Below are positions 25,066 through 33,516 of a DNA stretch of 64,000 nt, in pieces. Source of the stretch: Microbacterium oxydans. GTDB taxonomy: Bacteria > Actinomycetota > Actinomycetes > Actinomycetales > Microbacteriaceae. Positions within the stretch are counted from its first letter, which is position 1, and each line of letters starts with the position of its first letter. A program made the translations under genes and the position numbers. The notes beneath the pieces are model-generated. The model was given only the letters and a program-made list of their open reading frames with translations, searched no databases and was not told where the DNA came from. The DNA is taken from positions 1,488,001 to 1,552,000 of the forward strand of contig NZ_CP092891.1 in assembly GCF_026559675.1 (NCBI RefSeq). Reading direction: 5' to 3'.

Positions 25066-25887
25066 TCAGCCGGGGATCTCTGCACCGCTCATGCCCTGCA
25101 CGAACCTCTTCTGAGCGAAGAGGAAGAGCAGCACGACCGGGGCGGTCACGATCACGGCCCCGGCGGCGAGTGCGGAATAGTCGAATCCGATGTCTGCCTG
25201 CTGGAACACGGCGAGTGCGAGCGGCGGTGTGCGCAGATCGGGGCTGCGGGCGATCAGGAGCGGCCAGAGGTAGTCGTTCCAGTGCGTGAACACGCTGAAC
25301 ACGCTGAACGCGGCGATGCCGGGCGCGGCGAGGGGCACGACGACACGGAGAAGTGTGCGGAAGTGGCCGAGGCCATCGGTGCGTGCCGCTTCCATCAGCG
25401 CATCCGGGATCGAGACCATCTGCTGGCGCAGCAGGAAGATGCCGAAGGCGCTCGTCATGAACGGCAGGATGAGGCCGGACAACGTGTCGGCCAGGCCCAA
25501 GGCGTTGATTCCGATGAAGGTGGGAATCAGCGTGACCTGGGAGGGGATCAGCACCCCGGCGAGGACGACACCGAGCGCGACACCCGTCCAGCGCAGACGT
25601 ACCTTGGCGAGCACGTAAGCCGCAGGAATGCAGGTGAGCAGCTGGATGAGGAGGATCCCGGCCGTGGCGAGGGTCCCGATGAGAACGGCCTGCCCGAGCC
25701 CGCCCTGGTCCCAGGCCCTGGCGTAGTTGGAGAGGTCGATCCCGGTGGGCAGCAGTGAGATCCCCTCGAAGAACACCTCGTCTCCTGGCGCGACCGAGGT
25801 GCGCAGCATCCAGTAGAACGGGAACAGTGAGACGATGACTGCTGCGGTGATCAGCAGCCCCGTGCCGAGTCTGACGACGATCTTCAT
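25066..25887 (-). CDS. ABC importer permease 2 (MalG/UgpE type)
   Basis: 273 residues from the ATG at 25887, which overlaps the preceding permease gene (ATGA). There are six membrane helices. The cytoplasmic EAA loop is DALMEAARTDGLGHFRTLLRVVVPLAAPGI, here with the EAA-type motif MEAARTDG, which docks to the ATPase. The start (VVRLGTGLLITAAVIVSLFP) and FYWMLRTSVAPG are typical of MalG-type subunits of carbohydrate importers (CUT1). It pairs with the permease encoded immediately upstream. A longer open frame extends upstream of the ATG, but it runs through the other permease gene and is not coding. Confidence 0.9.
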   Translation of the reverse strand: MKIVVRLGTGLLITAAVIVSLFPFYWMLRTSVAPGDEVFFEGISLLPTGIDLSNYARAWDQGGLGQAVLIGTLATAGILLIQLLTCIPAAYVLAKVRLRWTGVALGVVLAGVLIPSQVTLIPTFIGINALGLADTLSGLILPFMTSAFGIFLLRQQMVSIPDALMEAARTDGLGHFRTLLRVVVPLAAPGIAAFSVFSVFTHWNDYLWPLLIARSPDLRTPPLALAVFQQADIGFDYSALAAGAVIVTAPVVLLFLFAQKRFVQGMSGAEIPG

Positions 25888-26825
25888 CTGTCTCCTCCTG
25901 CGAGTGTGCGGCGCTGGAGGATTCCGACGCCGATGAGTGTGACGAGCAGGATCAGCGAGAGAGCCGATGCGGCACCGAGGTCGTAGTAGCTGAATCCGAG
26001 TTTCCAGACCATGGTGAGGACCGTCTCGCTGGATCCGAGTGGACCGCCCTGGGTCATGACGTTGATGGTGTCGAAGACCTGCACGCTCGTGAGGATCGCG
26101 ATGACCGTGGCGAACACGACGGTGGGCTTGATCATCGGGAGTGTGATGCGGGTGAGCTTCACGATCCCGCGGATCCCCTCCGCCCTGGTGGCCTCTTCGA
26201 TGCTGAGTGGGACCGTGGCGAGTCCGGCGAAGAAGATCATCATCGTCAGCGAAGCGGTGCGCCAGATGCCGACGAGCGCGACGGTCAGAAGAGACGTGCT
26301 CGAATCGCCCAGCCAGTTGACGGCTCCGATGCCGAAGAACCCGAGGAGTTCGTTGACGAACCCGCCTTGCGCCGCGAACATCCAGCGGAAGACGACGGCC
26401 ATCGCCACGAGGTTCGCCGTCATGGGGAGGAAGAGCGCAGTGCGGACGAAGGGCCGCGCACGCCCCGCTCTGTTGGCGAGGAGGGCCAGTCCGAGACCGA
26501 GCGCGAGGCTCGGCACGATCGTGAGCACGGAGTAGACCACGGTGTTGCCGAGCGCCTGGACGACCGCGGGGTCGGTGAGGACACGTTGGAAGTTGGAGAT
26601 GCCGACGAACTGCCATGCTCCACCGGCCAGCGGGACCGAGAAGAAGCTGGCGACCAAGGAGAGGAGCGCGGGCACCACGACGAACAAGAGCAGTCCGACG
26701 GCGGCCGGCAGAACCAGGAGCGCGGGAACGAGACCGGGATAGCGATCGCTCAGGCGGGTGCGTCGTGGCGGCGTGGTCGGGGGCAGGGTCGCTGCGGGTG
26801 TCCGCGGCGCGATGAGGGTAGTCAT
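25884..26825 (-). CDS. ABC importer permease 1 (MalF/UgpA type)
   Basis: 313 residues with a Pro/Thr-rich N-terminal tail of about 28 residues and then six helices. The N-terminal part (YPGLVPALLVLPAAVGLLLF) and the EAA loop (SIEEATRAEGIRGIVKLTRI) identify a CUT1-type permease. VFDTINVMTQGGPLGSSETV is the highly conserved segment of sugar and glycerol-phosphate permeases. It forms the transmembrane channel with the second permease. It overlaps the phosphoesterase gene upstream by 4 bases (ATGA) and the second permease by 4 bases, so the whole operon is translationally coupled. Confidence 0.9.
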   Translation of the reverse strand: MTTLIAPRTPAATLPPTTPPRRTRLSDRYPGLVPALLVLPAAVGLLLFVVVPALLSLVASFFSVPLAGGAWQFVGISNFQRVLTDPAVVQALGNTVVYSVLTIVPSLALGLGLALLANRAGRARPFVRTALFLPMTANLVAMAVVFRWMFAAQGGFVNELLGFFGIGAVNWLGDSSTSLLTVALVGIWRTASLTMMIFFAGLATVPLSIEEATRAEGIRGIVKLTRITLPMIKPTVVFATVIAILTSVQVFDTINVMTQGGPLGSSETVLTMVWKLGFSYYDLGAASALSLILLVTLIGVGILQRRTLAGGDR

Positions 26826-28996
26826 GCGGTCACGCTTTCGGCGGTGTCGTGCGCGGTCCGCGTCACCGTGCTGAGGAGCGCTGCCACGGAGAGACGCAGC
26901 GCGGTTCCATCGGTCCCGATCGCGATCAGGTCATCGCCCGCGACGGTGAATGCGGCGGCGAGTGGAGTCCCGAGCTGCGCGGAGCCGAGGAGAGTGCCGT
27001 CGAGGTCGAAGACTCGCACGAGCCCGTCGAGGCCGGGGAGGATCAGCAGATCGTCGACCAGGGTCGGCGGTGCGATGACCGGGTGCGGACGCTTGCTGTA
27101 CGAGCGCATGGGGAACGGGGCTTCCCCAGTGATCTCCCGCTCCCAGATCGTGTCACCGGTGAGGGGATCGACCATGCGGATTCCATGCCCCGTCACCGTC
27201 ACCAGATACCCCGCGCGCGTGATCACAGGGCTTGCCGGACTGAACGCACCGGGGTGCTCGGAGGTCCAGCGGACCACTCCGCTGCGGCGGTCGATCGAGG
27301 CAGTGCGCCCGAACGCCGGCATCACCACGGCATCGGTCGCGGGGTCGTGCACGGCAGTGCCCATGATGAGCAGCCGCTTGAGAGCGACGAACAGCTCAGA
27401 GTCTGCCTTGCCGGTCTCCCAGACCGATTCGCCCGTCAGCCGGTCGATCCCGATCGGGTGCTGCGGAGTGGGCCAGAACCCCATCACCAGCAGATCGTCG
27501 ATGATCAACGGCTGCGCGTGGTTCACCAGATTGTGGTGCGGGGAGAGATCGGTCCGTCGCCACACCAGATCACCGGTGGCCACGTCGATCGCGCGGAGAT
27601 CCGACTGGTCGCCGAGGTACACGATCCCGTCCGACACCGTCGGCGCATTCCAGGCGAATCGCCGCAGGGGATCGCTCGATGGCACGGTCCACCGCACGGC
27701 GCCGGTCGCGCGGTCGAGGCCGTGCACGTCGCCGGAGACCTCGGCGGCCACGACCGCGTCCGCCCACACGACGGGCGCGGTCTTCACGGCGGACGACACC
27801 GCGGTACGCCAGACGACTGTACCGGTGGCGGTGTCCAGTGCCTCGACGAAGCCCAACGGTTGATCCTCGATCTGGCTGCCCGCAAAGACGAGATCGCCAT
27901 CGACGGCCACCTGCTGACGGTGACCTGCACCCTGGAGTGGAGTGCGCCAGACGATCACGCCGTCGTCTCCGCCTCCGGACGCCCGCGCGAACGTGGCGCG
28001 GCTGACATCGCCGAGTGCCACAGGGTCTTCCACGATGCGCACCGTCTCCGTGCGCATCGAGAGGTGCTCGCCGTCCCAGGTGACCCGCCGAAACGCCGGG
28101 GGTGTGTAATCGAGGCTCGCGAAGAAGGTGGTGGGGCTGTTGACGTGCATCGTTCCCGCGACGTCGACGACGCGGGACGTGTGCCAGTGGCCGGAGAACG
28201 TCGCGATCGGCTGCCACGGAGCGTGATCGAGCAGCGAGGCGCCCGGCTGATCGTGGAAGAGGAGGATCCAGGGGCTCCCGGGGGGACGCAGTGCGAGATC
28301 GGCCGCGAGCCAGGAGTTCTGCATCTCATGGTCGATCCCCAGCTCATGCGAATGCCAGTCCATCGCGACGACGTGCAGACCCGGGATGTCGAAGCTGTAC
28401 CAGCGAGGCCCGAGGAAGCTCTCGTAGAGAGCGGGGTCACCCTCGTTGGTCAGGTAGTCGTTGCGACTGACGACGCTTCCGTGCCGACCAGCCATGTGAT
28501 CGTGATTGCCGGGGATGACGTGCACAGGAAGCGGACTCGTGCCGAGGACCTCGGTGTAGGCCGCGAACTCCTCGGCGAGACCGTGATCGACGAGGTCGCC
28601 CGTGATGAAAACCGACTGTGCGGAGGGTGCGCGTTCGGGAAGCGAGGCGAGGAACGCCGTGATCTCCGACGGCAGGCTGCCCTCCCGGTACAGGCCGAAG
28701 TCCACGTGAGGGGTGGCTTCGCTCTGCGGCAGGGACATGTGCGTGTCCGTCAGGTGGATGAACTCGTAGGGAAGGGCGGGGGCGTGCGGGCGCAGGACGA
28801 AGTCCACTGCCTCGACATCGGCCTGCTGCCACCAGACATCGGCGGTGTACGTCGCGGTGCGGCCGACCACGACGAACGGGCTGACCCGGTCGAGTTGGTA
28901 CCCTCCGTCGGCGTCGGTGGCGACGACATCGCGGCCATTGGTGACGGCGATGCCGGCGAGCGGCCTTCCGTCCGGGTCGGTGACGAATCCGTGCAT
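26822..28996 (-). CDS. Metallophosphoesterase fused to a PQQ-like beta-propeller
   Basis: 724 residues. Residues 1-70 are a MetallophosN-like beta domain (GFVTDPDGRPLAGIAVTNGR, TDADGGYQL). Residues 75-330 are a calcineurin-type phosphoesterase with all metal blocks: TDTH (83-86), GDLVDHG (133-139), GNHD (163-166), a His in LLFHDQ and SGHWHT (268-273). Residues 345-720 form a PQQ-type propeller with repeated blades (GFVEALDTATGTVVWRT, VHGLDRATGAVRWTV, IGIDRLTGESVWETG). No PQQ enzyme active site is obvious, so the propeller may bind ligand or partner. No signal peptide is seen. It leads a coupled operon with a complete ABC importer and a HAD phosphatase, under an RpiR regulator. It may cleave a phosphodiester or sugar phosphate; the substrate is unknown. 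Confidence 0.85.
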   Translation of the reverse strand: MHGFVTDPDGRPLAGIAVTNGRDVVATDADGGYQLDRVSPFVVVGRTATYTADVWWQQADVEAVDFVLRPHAPALPYEFIHLTDTHMSLPQSEATPHVDFGLYREGSLPSEITAFLASLPERAPSAQSVFITGDLVDHGLAEEFAAYTEVLGTSPLPVHVIPGNHDHMAGRHGSVVSRNDYLTNEGDPALYESFLGPRWYSFDIPGLHVVAMDWHSHELGIDHEMQNSWLAADLALRPPGSPWILLFHDQPGASLLDHAPWQPIATFSGHWHTSRVVDVAGTMHVNSPTTFFASLDYTPPAFRRVTWDGEHLSMRTETVRIVEDPVALGDVSRATFARASGGGDDGVIVWRTPLQGAGHRQQVAVDGDLVFAGSQIEDQPLGFVEALDTATGTVVWRTAVSSAVKTAPVVWADAVVAAEVSGDVHGLDRATGAVRWTVPSSDPLRRFAWNAPTVSDGIVYLGDQSDLRAIDVATGDLVWRRTDLSPHHNLVNHAQPLIIDDLLVMGFWPTPQHPIGIDRLTGESVWETGKADSELFVALKRLLIMGTAVHDPATDAVVMPAFGRTASIDRRSGVVRWTSEHPGAFSPASPVITRAGYLVTVTGHGIRMVDPLTGDTIWEREITGEAPFPMRSYSKRPHPVIAPPTLVDDLLILPGLDGLVRVFDLDGTLLGSAQLGTPLAAAFTVAGDDLIAIGTDGTALRLSVAALLSTVTRTAHDTAESVTA

Positions 28997-29064
28997 GAGT
29001 GACTCCTAGGGCGTGCGGGATCGCGCGACGACAGGCAGTCGTCACGAACGAGGGGAGGGAGAGA

Positions 29065-29940
29065 TCAGAGTCGGTGCTCGATGAGCACGTCTTCGGTGAG
29101 GGCGAGGGCGGCGACGCTCTCGTCACGGCGGAGCGCGAGAGTCACGTACAGGGCGTCGAGCACGGCGAAGTGCACGATGCGACTCGTCATCGCCTCCACC
29201 CGATAGGCGGTCTCCGCGGAGCCGGCGACGAGAGACAGCTCGACCGTCTCAGTGAGCGGGGAGGAGCGGAAGCTGGTGATGGCCGCCGTGCGGGCGCCGG
29301 CCGCTCGCGCCGCGCGGGTCGCCGCGAGAGTCTCCATGGTCGATCCGGTGTGACTGATCGCGAAGAAGAGGTCCCGCGGTCCGAGCATGCGAGCGGTGAC
29401 GTGCTGGGTGTGGACGTCGGAGATGAAGGTCGCCGGAATGCCGATGGTCGTGAGGCGGTAGGCCGCGTCCTGCGCGAGCGGGGCAGAGGTTCCCACCGCG
29501 CCGAACAGAACGCGATCGGCGTCGAGGACGACGTCGGCCAGGCGGGCGAGAGTGACATGGTCGAGCGCCGCGGCCGCCGCCTCGATCGCATTCGCCGTGC
29601 TGGCGAGGACCTTCTGCGACACCGAGGCTGCATCATCCCCGGCGTCGACCTTGTCGAGCACGCGCTTCTCCGACGGGATGGACTGCGTGGCGAGCGTGAT
29701 CTTCAGATCCTGGTATCCCCGGAGTCCGATCGATGCGCAGAGACGGACGACGGTGGCGCTGGATGCATCGGCCGCCTCGGCCAGCTCTGTGACCGAGAGG
29801 TGGATCACTTCCAGCGGATCGCGCAGGACCACGTCGGCCACCCGGCGCTCGGCGGGGGTCAGCGAGCGCAGACGCGAGCGAAGCCGCTCGAGCAGCGGCC
29901 CGGTCGCGGGGAGGGCGTCTTTCAGGAGCGCATCGGTCAT
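29065..29940 (-). CDS. RpiR/MurR-family transcriptional regulator
   Basis: 291 residues. The N-terminal HTH_6 domain (about 18-95) contains LTPAERRVADVVL and ADASSATVVRLCASIGLRGYQDLKI. The C-terminal SIS domain (about 125-265) binds phosphosugars in this family (VLFGAVGTSAPLAQDAAYRL, FFAISHTGSTMETL). It is in the same direction as the phosphoesterase/ABC operon, 68 bases upstream of it, and is the likely local regulator. The gene has a leaderless promoter on the minus strand: TACCTT (29953-29948), 7 bases before the ATG. An inverted repeat and TGAACG repeats lie around the -35 region. A phosphosugar or other phosphorylated effector fits the phosphatase genes downstream. Confidence 0.9.
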   Translation of the reverse strand: MTDALLKDALPATGPLLERLRSRLRSLTPAERRVADVVLRDPLEVIHLSVTELAEAADASSATVVRLCASIGLRGYQDLKITLATQSIPSEKRVLDKVDAGDDAASVSQKVLASTANAIEAAAAALDHVTLARLADVVLDADRVLFGAVGTSAPLAQDAAYRLTTIGIPATFISDVHTQHVTARMLGPRDLFFAISHTGSTMETLAATRAARAAGARTAAITSFRSSPLTETVELSLVAGSAETAYRVEAMTSRIVHFAVLDALYVTLALRRDESVAALALTEDVLIEHRL

Positions 29941-29955
29941 GTCTATGAAGGTAGG

Positions 29956-30004
29956 AGCGCTTCGTGAACGCGAAGTGCTTCTGCCGGTGAACGCCGAATG
30001 AACG
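29956..30004. promoter_or_regulatory. Candidate RpiR operator region
   Basis: AGCGCTTCG (29956-29964) and CGAAGTGCT (29971-29979) form an inverted repeat with one mismatch and a 6-base spacer. TGAACG occurs three times, at 29965, 29988 and 29999, that is 23 and 11 bases apart, about two and one helical turns. The block covers the -35/spacer region of the RpiR gene promoter. Confidence 0.5.
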
Positions 30005-30174
30005 ATTCTGACTCGGAGTGGTCATGAAATTTCGTTACAGGGCGACGACTCGCGCGTCGGCGAAGAGGGGTGGCGCGGCGCGGCTCCGGTTGCCAGAGTG
30101 GACGGCACACGACCAGCGGCAGCTACCGAGCGTGTCGCCGGCGTGACGCCATCAGTGATGCGAAAGGGTCCGAC

Positions 30175-31545
30175 ATGAGCACTCCCTCCACCGATGACCA
30201 GCCGATCTTCACGAGACCGGGGGAGGCGACGCTCACCTCGCGTCATGTCATCCCCGCCGCGGAATCCCTCCCTGACACGGCGAAGCAGATCGTGGAGGAC
30301 GAGACGATCCTCGACGGAAACGCGCGGCTGAACCTCGCGACCTTCGTCAGCACCTGGATGGATGACGACGCCAAGCAGGTCTACGCCGCGTCGTTCGACA
30401 AGAACATGATCGACAAGGACGAGTACCCGCAGACGGCGGCGATCGAGGACAACTGCTGGCACATGCTGGCGAACCTCTGGAACGCCCCGGATGCGGAGAA
30501 GAGCATCGGCACCTCGACCATCGGCTCGTCCGAGGCGTGCATGCTGGGCGGGCTCGCCTTCAAGCGGCGGTGGCAGCAGGCGAGACGCGCGGCCGGCAAG
30601 GACACCTCGACACCGAACCTCGTGATGTCGTCGGCGGTGCAGGTGTGCTGGGAGAAGTTCTGCAACTACTTCGATGTGGAGCCCCGCTATGTGCCGATCA
30701 GTGCGGAGCACAAGACGCTCGACGGGCATGACCTGGCGAAGTACGTCGATGAGAACACGATCGGCGTCGTCGCGATCATGGGGGTGACCTACACGGGGAT
30801 GTACGAGCCCGTCGCCGAGATCGCCGCAGCGCTCGACGGGATCCAGAAGACCACCGGCCTCGACATCCCGATCCACGTCGACGGCGCATCGGGGGCGATG
30901 GTCGCGCCGTTCCTGCAGCCCGACCTGGTCTGGGATTTCCGGATCGAACGCGTGCACTCGATCAACACCTCCGGCCACAAGTACGGCCTCGTGTACCCGG
31001 GGCTCGGCTGGGTGGTCTGGCGCGACGCGCAGTGGCTCCCGGACGACCTGGTCTTCCAGGTCAGCTACCTCGGCGGGGAGATGCCCACGTTCGCCCTGAA
31101 CTTCTCCCGGCCCGGTGCGCAGGTGGTGTTGCAGTACTACCTGTTCCTCCGCCTCGGCTTCGAGGGATACCGCGCCGTGCAGCAGGCGTCGCAGGATGTG
31201 GCGAAGTTCCTGTCCGCGGGAATCGCGAAGCTCGACGCGTTCGAGCTCTGGAACGACGGCAGCGACATCCCGGTCTTCGCCTGGCGTCTCGCAGACGGGC
31301 ACACCAAGAACTGGAATCTCTATCATCTGCAGGATCGGCTGCGGATGAAGGGATGGCTGATCCCGGCGTACCCGATGCCCGCCGACCTGGAGCAGATCAC
31401 CGTGCAGCGCATCGTCGTGCGCAACGGGCTCAGCATGGACCTCGCGGCCGAACTGCTGCAGGCGATCCAGACCGAGGTCGAGCACCTCGACGCGCTGGAG
31501 TCTCCTATGCCCGCCGAGAAGCCGCAGCCGGCGTTCCACCACTAG
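30175..31545 (+). CDS. gadB: Glutamate decarboxylase (PLP-dependent)
   Basis: 456 residues from the ATG at 30175, with CGAAAGGG upstream. The protein is collinear with bacterial GadA/GadB. NLATFVSTWMDDDAKQVY, the substrate/PLP region (STIGSSEACMLGGLAFKRRW), the PLP-Asp segment IHVDGASGAMVAPF and the Schiff-base lysine in NTSGHKYGLVYPG (K269) are all present. It converts L-glutamate to GABA with uptake of a proton and is usually cytoplasmic, serving acid resistance or GABA metabolism. The usual partner, a GadC glutamate/GABA antiporter, is not next to it. An AraC-type regulator follows 41 bases downstream but has its own leaderless promoter. Confidence 0.93.
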   Translation: MSTPSTDDQPIFTRPGEATLTSRHVIPAAESLPDTAKQIVEDETILDGNARLNLATFVSTWMDDDAKQVYAASFDKNMIDKDEYPQTAAIEDNCWHMLANLWNAPDAEKSIGTSTIGSSEACMLGGLAFKRRWQQARRAAGKDTSTPNLVMSSAVQVCWEKFCNYFDVEPRYVPISAEHKTLDGHDLAKYVDENTIGVVAIMGVTYTGMYEPVAEIAAALDGIQKTTGLDIPIHVDGASGAMVAPFLQPDLVWDFRIERVHSINTSGHKYGLVYPGLGWVVWRDAQWLPDDLVFQVSYLGGEMPTFALNFSRPGAQVVLQYYLFLRLGFEGYRAVQQASQDVAKFLSAGIAKLDAFELWNDGSDIPVFAWRLADGHTKNWNLYHLQDRLRMKGWLIPAYPMPADLEQITVQRIVVRNGLSMDLAAELLQAIQTEVEHLDALESPMPAEKPQPAFHH

Positions 31546-31574
31546 GCGTGACGTCCATCCCGGTGATCGCTTCG

Positions 31575-31580
31575 TAGACT
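31575..31580 (+). promoter_or_regulatory. Leaderless -10 element of the AraC gene
   Basis: TAGACT ends 6 bases before the ATG at 31587, the spacing of leaderless actinobacterial transcripts. No convincing -35 hexamer is seen. Confidence 0.5.
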
Positions 31581-31586
31581 CGACTC

Positions 31587-32429
31587 ATGCCCCGATCGCG
31601 TCCTGTCGCCACCGGACGCGGCGCGTGGCGGCGGGAGGAGAACACCGTCGTCGTGGCGGGGGTGCAGGTGCCCGATGTCGTTCCGGCGCCGTTCGCGATC
31701 TTCGCCGAGAGCGTCTTCGTCCCGGTGCCTCTGGAGTTCGAGCCGCACACCCACCCGATGCACGAGCTGGTCTGGGTGCGCGGAGGGACGATGACCGTGC
31801 GGCTGGCGGATGCCGTCGTCACGGTTCCGGAGGGACACGGGCTCTGGATCCCCGCCGATGTCGAGCACGCGGGGCGGACCACCGCCCGGACGACGCTGTC
31901 GGATGCGCTCTTCGACGCGCAGCGCTCGCCCGTCTCGTTCCCCGAGGTCGTCGCGGTCGAGATCACGCCCATCCTCGCCTCGCTGCTGAGGCACCTCGAG
32001 CGGACGGACCTCACCGAGCCCGCCCGTCTGCGGGCCGAGGCCGTGGTGTTCGATGTGCTCGCCCCGACCGAGCGGCAGCTGTCGCTGCGGGTTCCGGACG
32101 CCGCGCGCGTGGAGCCGATCGTCTCCGCGCTCCTCGACGATCCGACGGACGACCGCGCGCTGAGCGACTGGGCGGAGCTGCTGGGCATCAGCGAGCGCAC
32201 GGTCACCCGACTGTTCCGCCTGCACACGGGGTTGTCCTTCATGCAGTGGCGCCAGGTGCTGCGGGTGCACCGCGCCCTGTCGCTCCTGTCCGAGGGGCTG
32301 CCGGTGCAGGAGGTCGCCGAGCTGATGGGCTACGCGCAGTCGAGCACCTTCATCGCGTCGTTCAAGCGCGTGATGGGCACGACGCCCGGGGCGTATCTCG
32401 CGGCGACGGGGTCCGACGCCACCCCCTGA
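31587..32429 (+). CDS. AraC-family transcriptional regulator with cupin sensor
   Basis: 280 residues. The N-terminal half is a cupin fold (HTHPMHELVWVRGGTMTVRL, then VPEGHGLWIPADVEHAGRT), with His residues suited to metal or ligand binding. The C-terminal half has two helix-turn-helix units: LSDWAELLGISERTVTRLFR and PVQEVAELMGYAQSSTFIASFKR, the AraC signature. The target is unknown. The DtxR-type iron box and the iron importer begin about 70 bases downstream of its stop on the same strand, and the glutamate decarboxylase gene lies just upstream. Family members regulate in response to small molecules. It resembles the group of cupin-AraC regulators next to efflux or metabolic genes. Confidence 0.85.
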   Translation: MPRSRPVATGRGAWRREENTVVVAGVQVPDVVPAPFAIFAESVFVPVPLEFEPHTHPMHELVWVRGGTMTVRLADAVVTVPEGHGLWIPADVEHAGRTTARTTLSDALFDAQRSPVSFPEVVAVEITPILASLLRHLERTDLTEPARLRAEAVVFDVLAPTERQLSLRVPDAARVEPIVSALLDDPTDDRALSDWAELLGISERTVTRLFRLHTGLSFMQWRQVLRVHRALSLLSEGLPVQEVAELMGYAQSSTFIASFKRVMGTTPGAYLAATGSDATP

Positions 32430-32499
32430 CGTGTCCGAAACGCCGTACCTGCTGTCGTGGAGCGTCGATTGCGGACGCGCCCGCGCGGACCTAGCCTGA

Positions 32500-32518
32500 T
32501 TAGGCAAGGTAACCCTAA
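32500..32518. promoter_or_regulatory. DtxR/IdeR-type iron box
   Basis: TTAGGCAAGGTAACCCTAA agrees with the 19-base consensus TTAGGTTAGSCTAACCTAA at 14 of 19 positions and has intact TTAGG/CCTAA ends. It lies 83 bases before the iron ABC operon, where an Fe(II)-loaded repressor would switch uptake off in iron-replete cells. Confidence 0.8.
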
Positions 32519-32601
32519 GAACGCACCCTCACCCGAGTGTTCGCCGCCGTCGCCCTGACGACCAGGAACCTGCACCCACTCCCTCAGACGCAGGATTCCT
32601 C

Positions 32602-33516
32602 ATGAATGCCGCACGCCCCACGACGCCGCCCTCGCGCGGTCAGCGTATGGCCTCCCGCCTCGCCGGCGACGGCCTGTCGCTCGGATTCGGCCGCACGACG
32701 GTCGTCCAGGACGTGTCGGTCGAACTGCTGCCGGGACGGGTGACCGCCCTCGTCGGTCCGAACGGCTCCGGGAAGTCGACGCTGCTGCGCAGCCTCGCAC
32801 GCCTGCATCCGGTCTCCGACGGGCACGTCGTCCTGGGCGGCGCGGCGGAGGTGCCGGAACGCGCCGTCGCCGCCTTGAGCGCCCGCGAGTTCGCGCAGCA
32901 GGTCACGCTCTTCGCCCAGTCCCGCACCGCTCCGCAGGGCCTGAGCGTGCGCGAGGTCGTCTCCTTCGGGCGGCACCCGTACCGCCGCCGTTTCGCGGGA
33001 GCGAGCCGCGAGGACCAGGATGCGGTCGAGCGCGCGCTCGACGCGACAGGGGTGCTCTCGATGGCCGATCGCGCGGCGGGAGAGCTCTCCGGCGGCGAAC
33101 TGCAGCGGGTCTGGCTCGCGGCCTGCCTCGCGCAGGAGACGGGCGTGGTGCTCCTCGACGAGCCGACGAACCACCTCGATCTGCGGTACCAGGTCGAGAC
33201 CCTCGACCTCATCCGCGATCTCGCCGACGTGCACGGGGTCGCTGTGGGCGTGGTGCTGCACGATCTGGACCACGCGGCCCGGGTCGCCGACGACCTGCTG
33301 CTCATGGCGGCGGGACGGGTGCTGGCCGTCGGATCGGCGCTCGACGTGCTCACGGCCGAGAACATCGGCCTCGCCTATCAGCTCAGCGTCGAGGTCAGCG
33401 TCGACCCGCGCACCCGTCGGCTGCGGATCGACCCGGTCGGCCGTCACGCCCCGCGCCTGCACGACGCCGCCTCCGTCCCCCCTTCCACCGACCGTTCCCG
33501 AGAGGACACCCCATGA
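32602..33516 (+). CDS. Iron-siderophore ABC importer ATP-binding protein (FecE/FhuC type)
   Basis: 304 residues. Walker A is GPNGSGKST (52-60), the signature is LSGGELQRVWLA, Walker B is VVLLDEPTNHLDL, and the switch His is in VVLHDLDHAARVAD. VVSFGRHPYRRRF is typical of FecE/FhuC-type ATPases. The N-terminus has an additional 20 polar residues. ATP hydrolysis would drive uptake of ferric siderophores. It is the first gene of an operon preceded by an iron box. Its stop overlaps the next start (ATGA at 33513). Confidence 0.9.
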   Translation: MNAARPTTPPSRGQRMASRLAGDGLSLGFGRTTVVQDVSVELLPGRVTALVGPNGSGKSTLLRSLARLHPVSDGHVVLGGAAEVPERAVAALSAREFAQQVTLFAQSRTAPQGLSVREVVSFGRHPYRRRFAGASREDQDAVERALDATGVLSMADRAAGELSGGELQRVWLAACLAQETGVVLLDEPTNHLDLRYQVETLDLIRDLADVHGVAVGVVLHDLDHAARVADDLLLMAAGRVLAVGSALDVLTAENIGLAYQLSVEVSVDPRTRRLRIDPVGRHAPRLHDAASVPPSTDRSREDTP

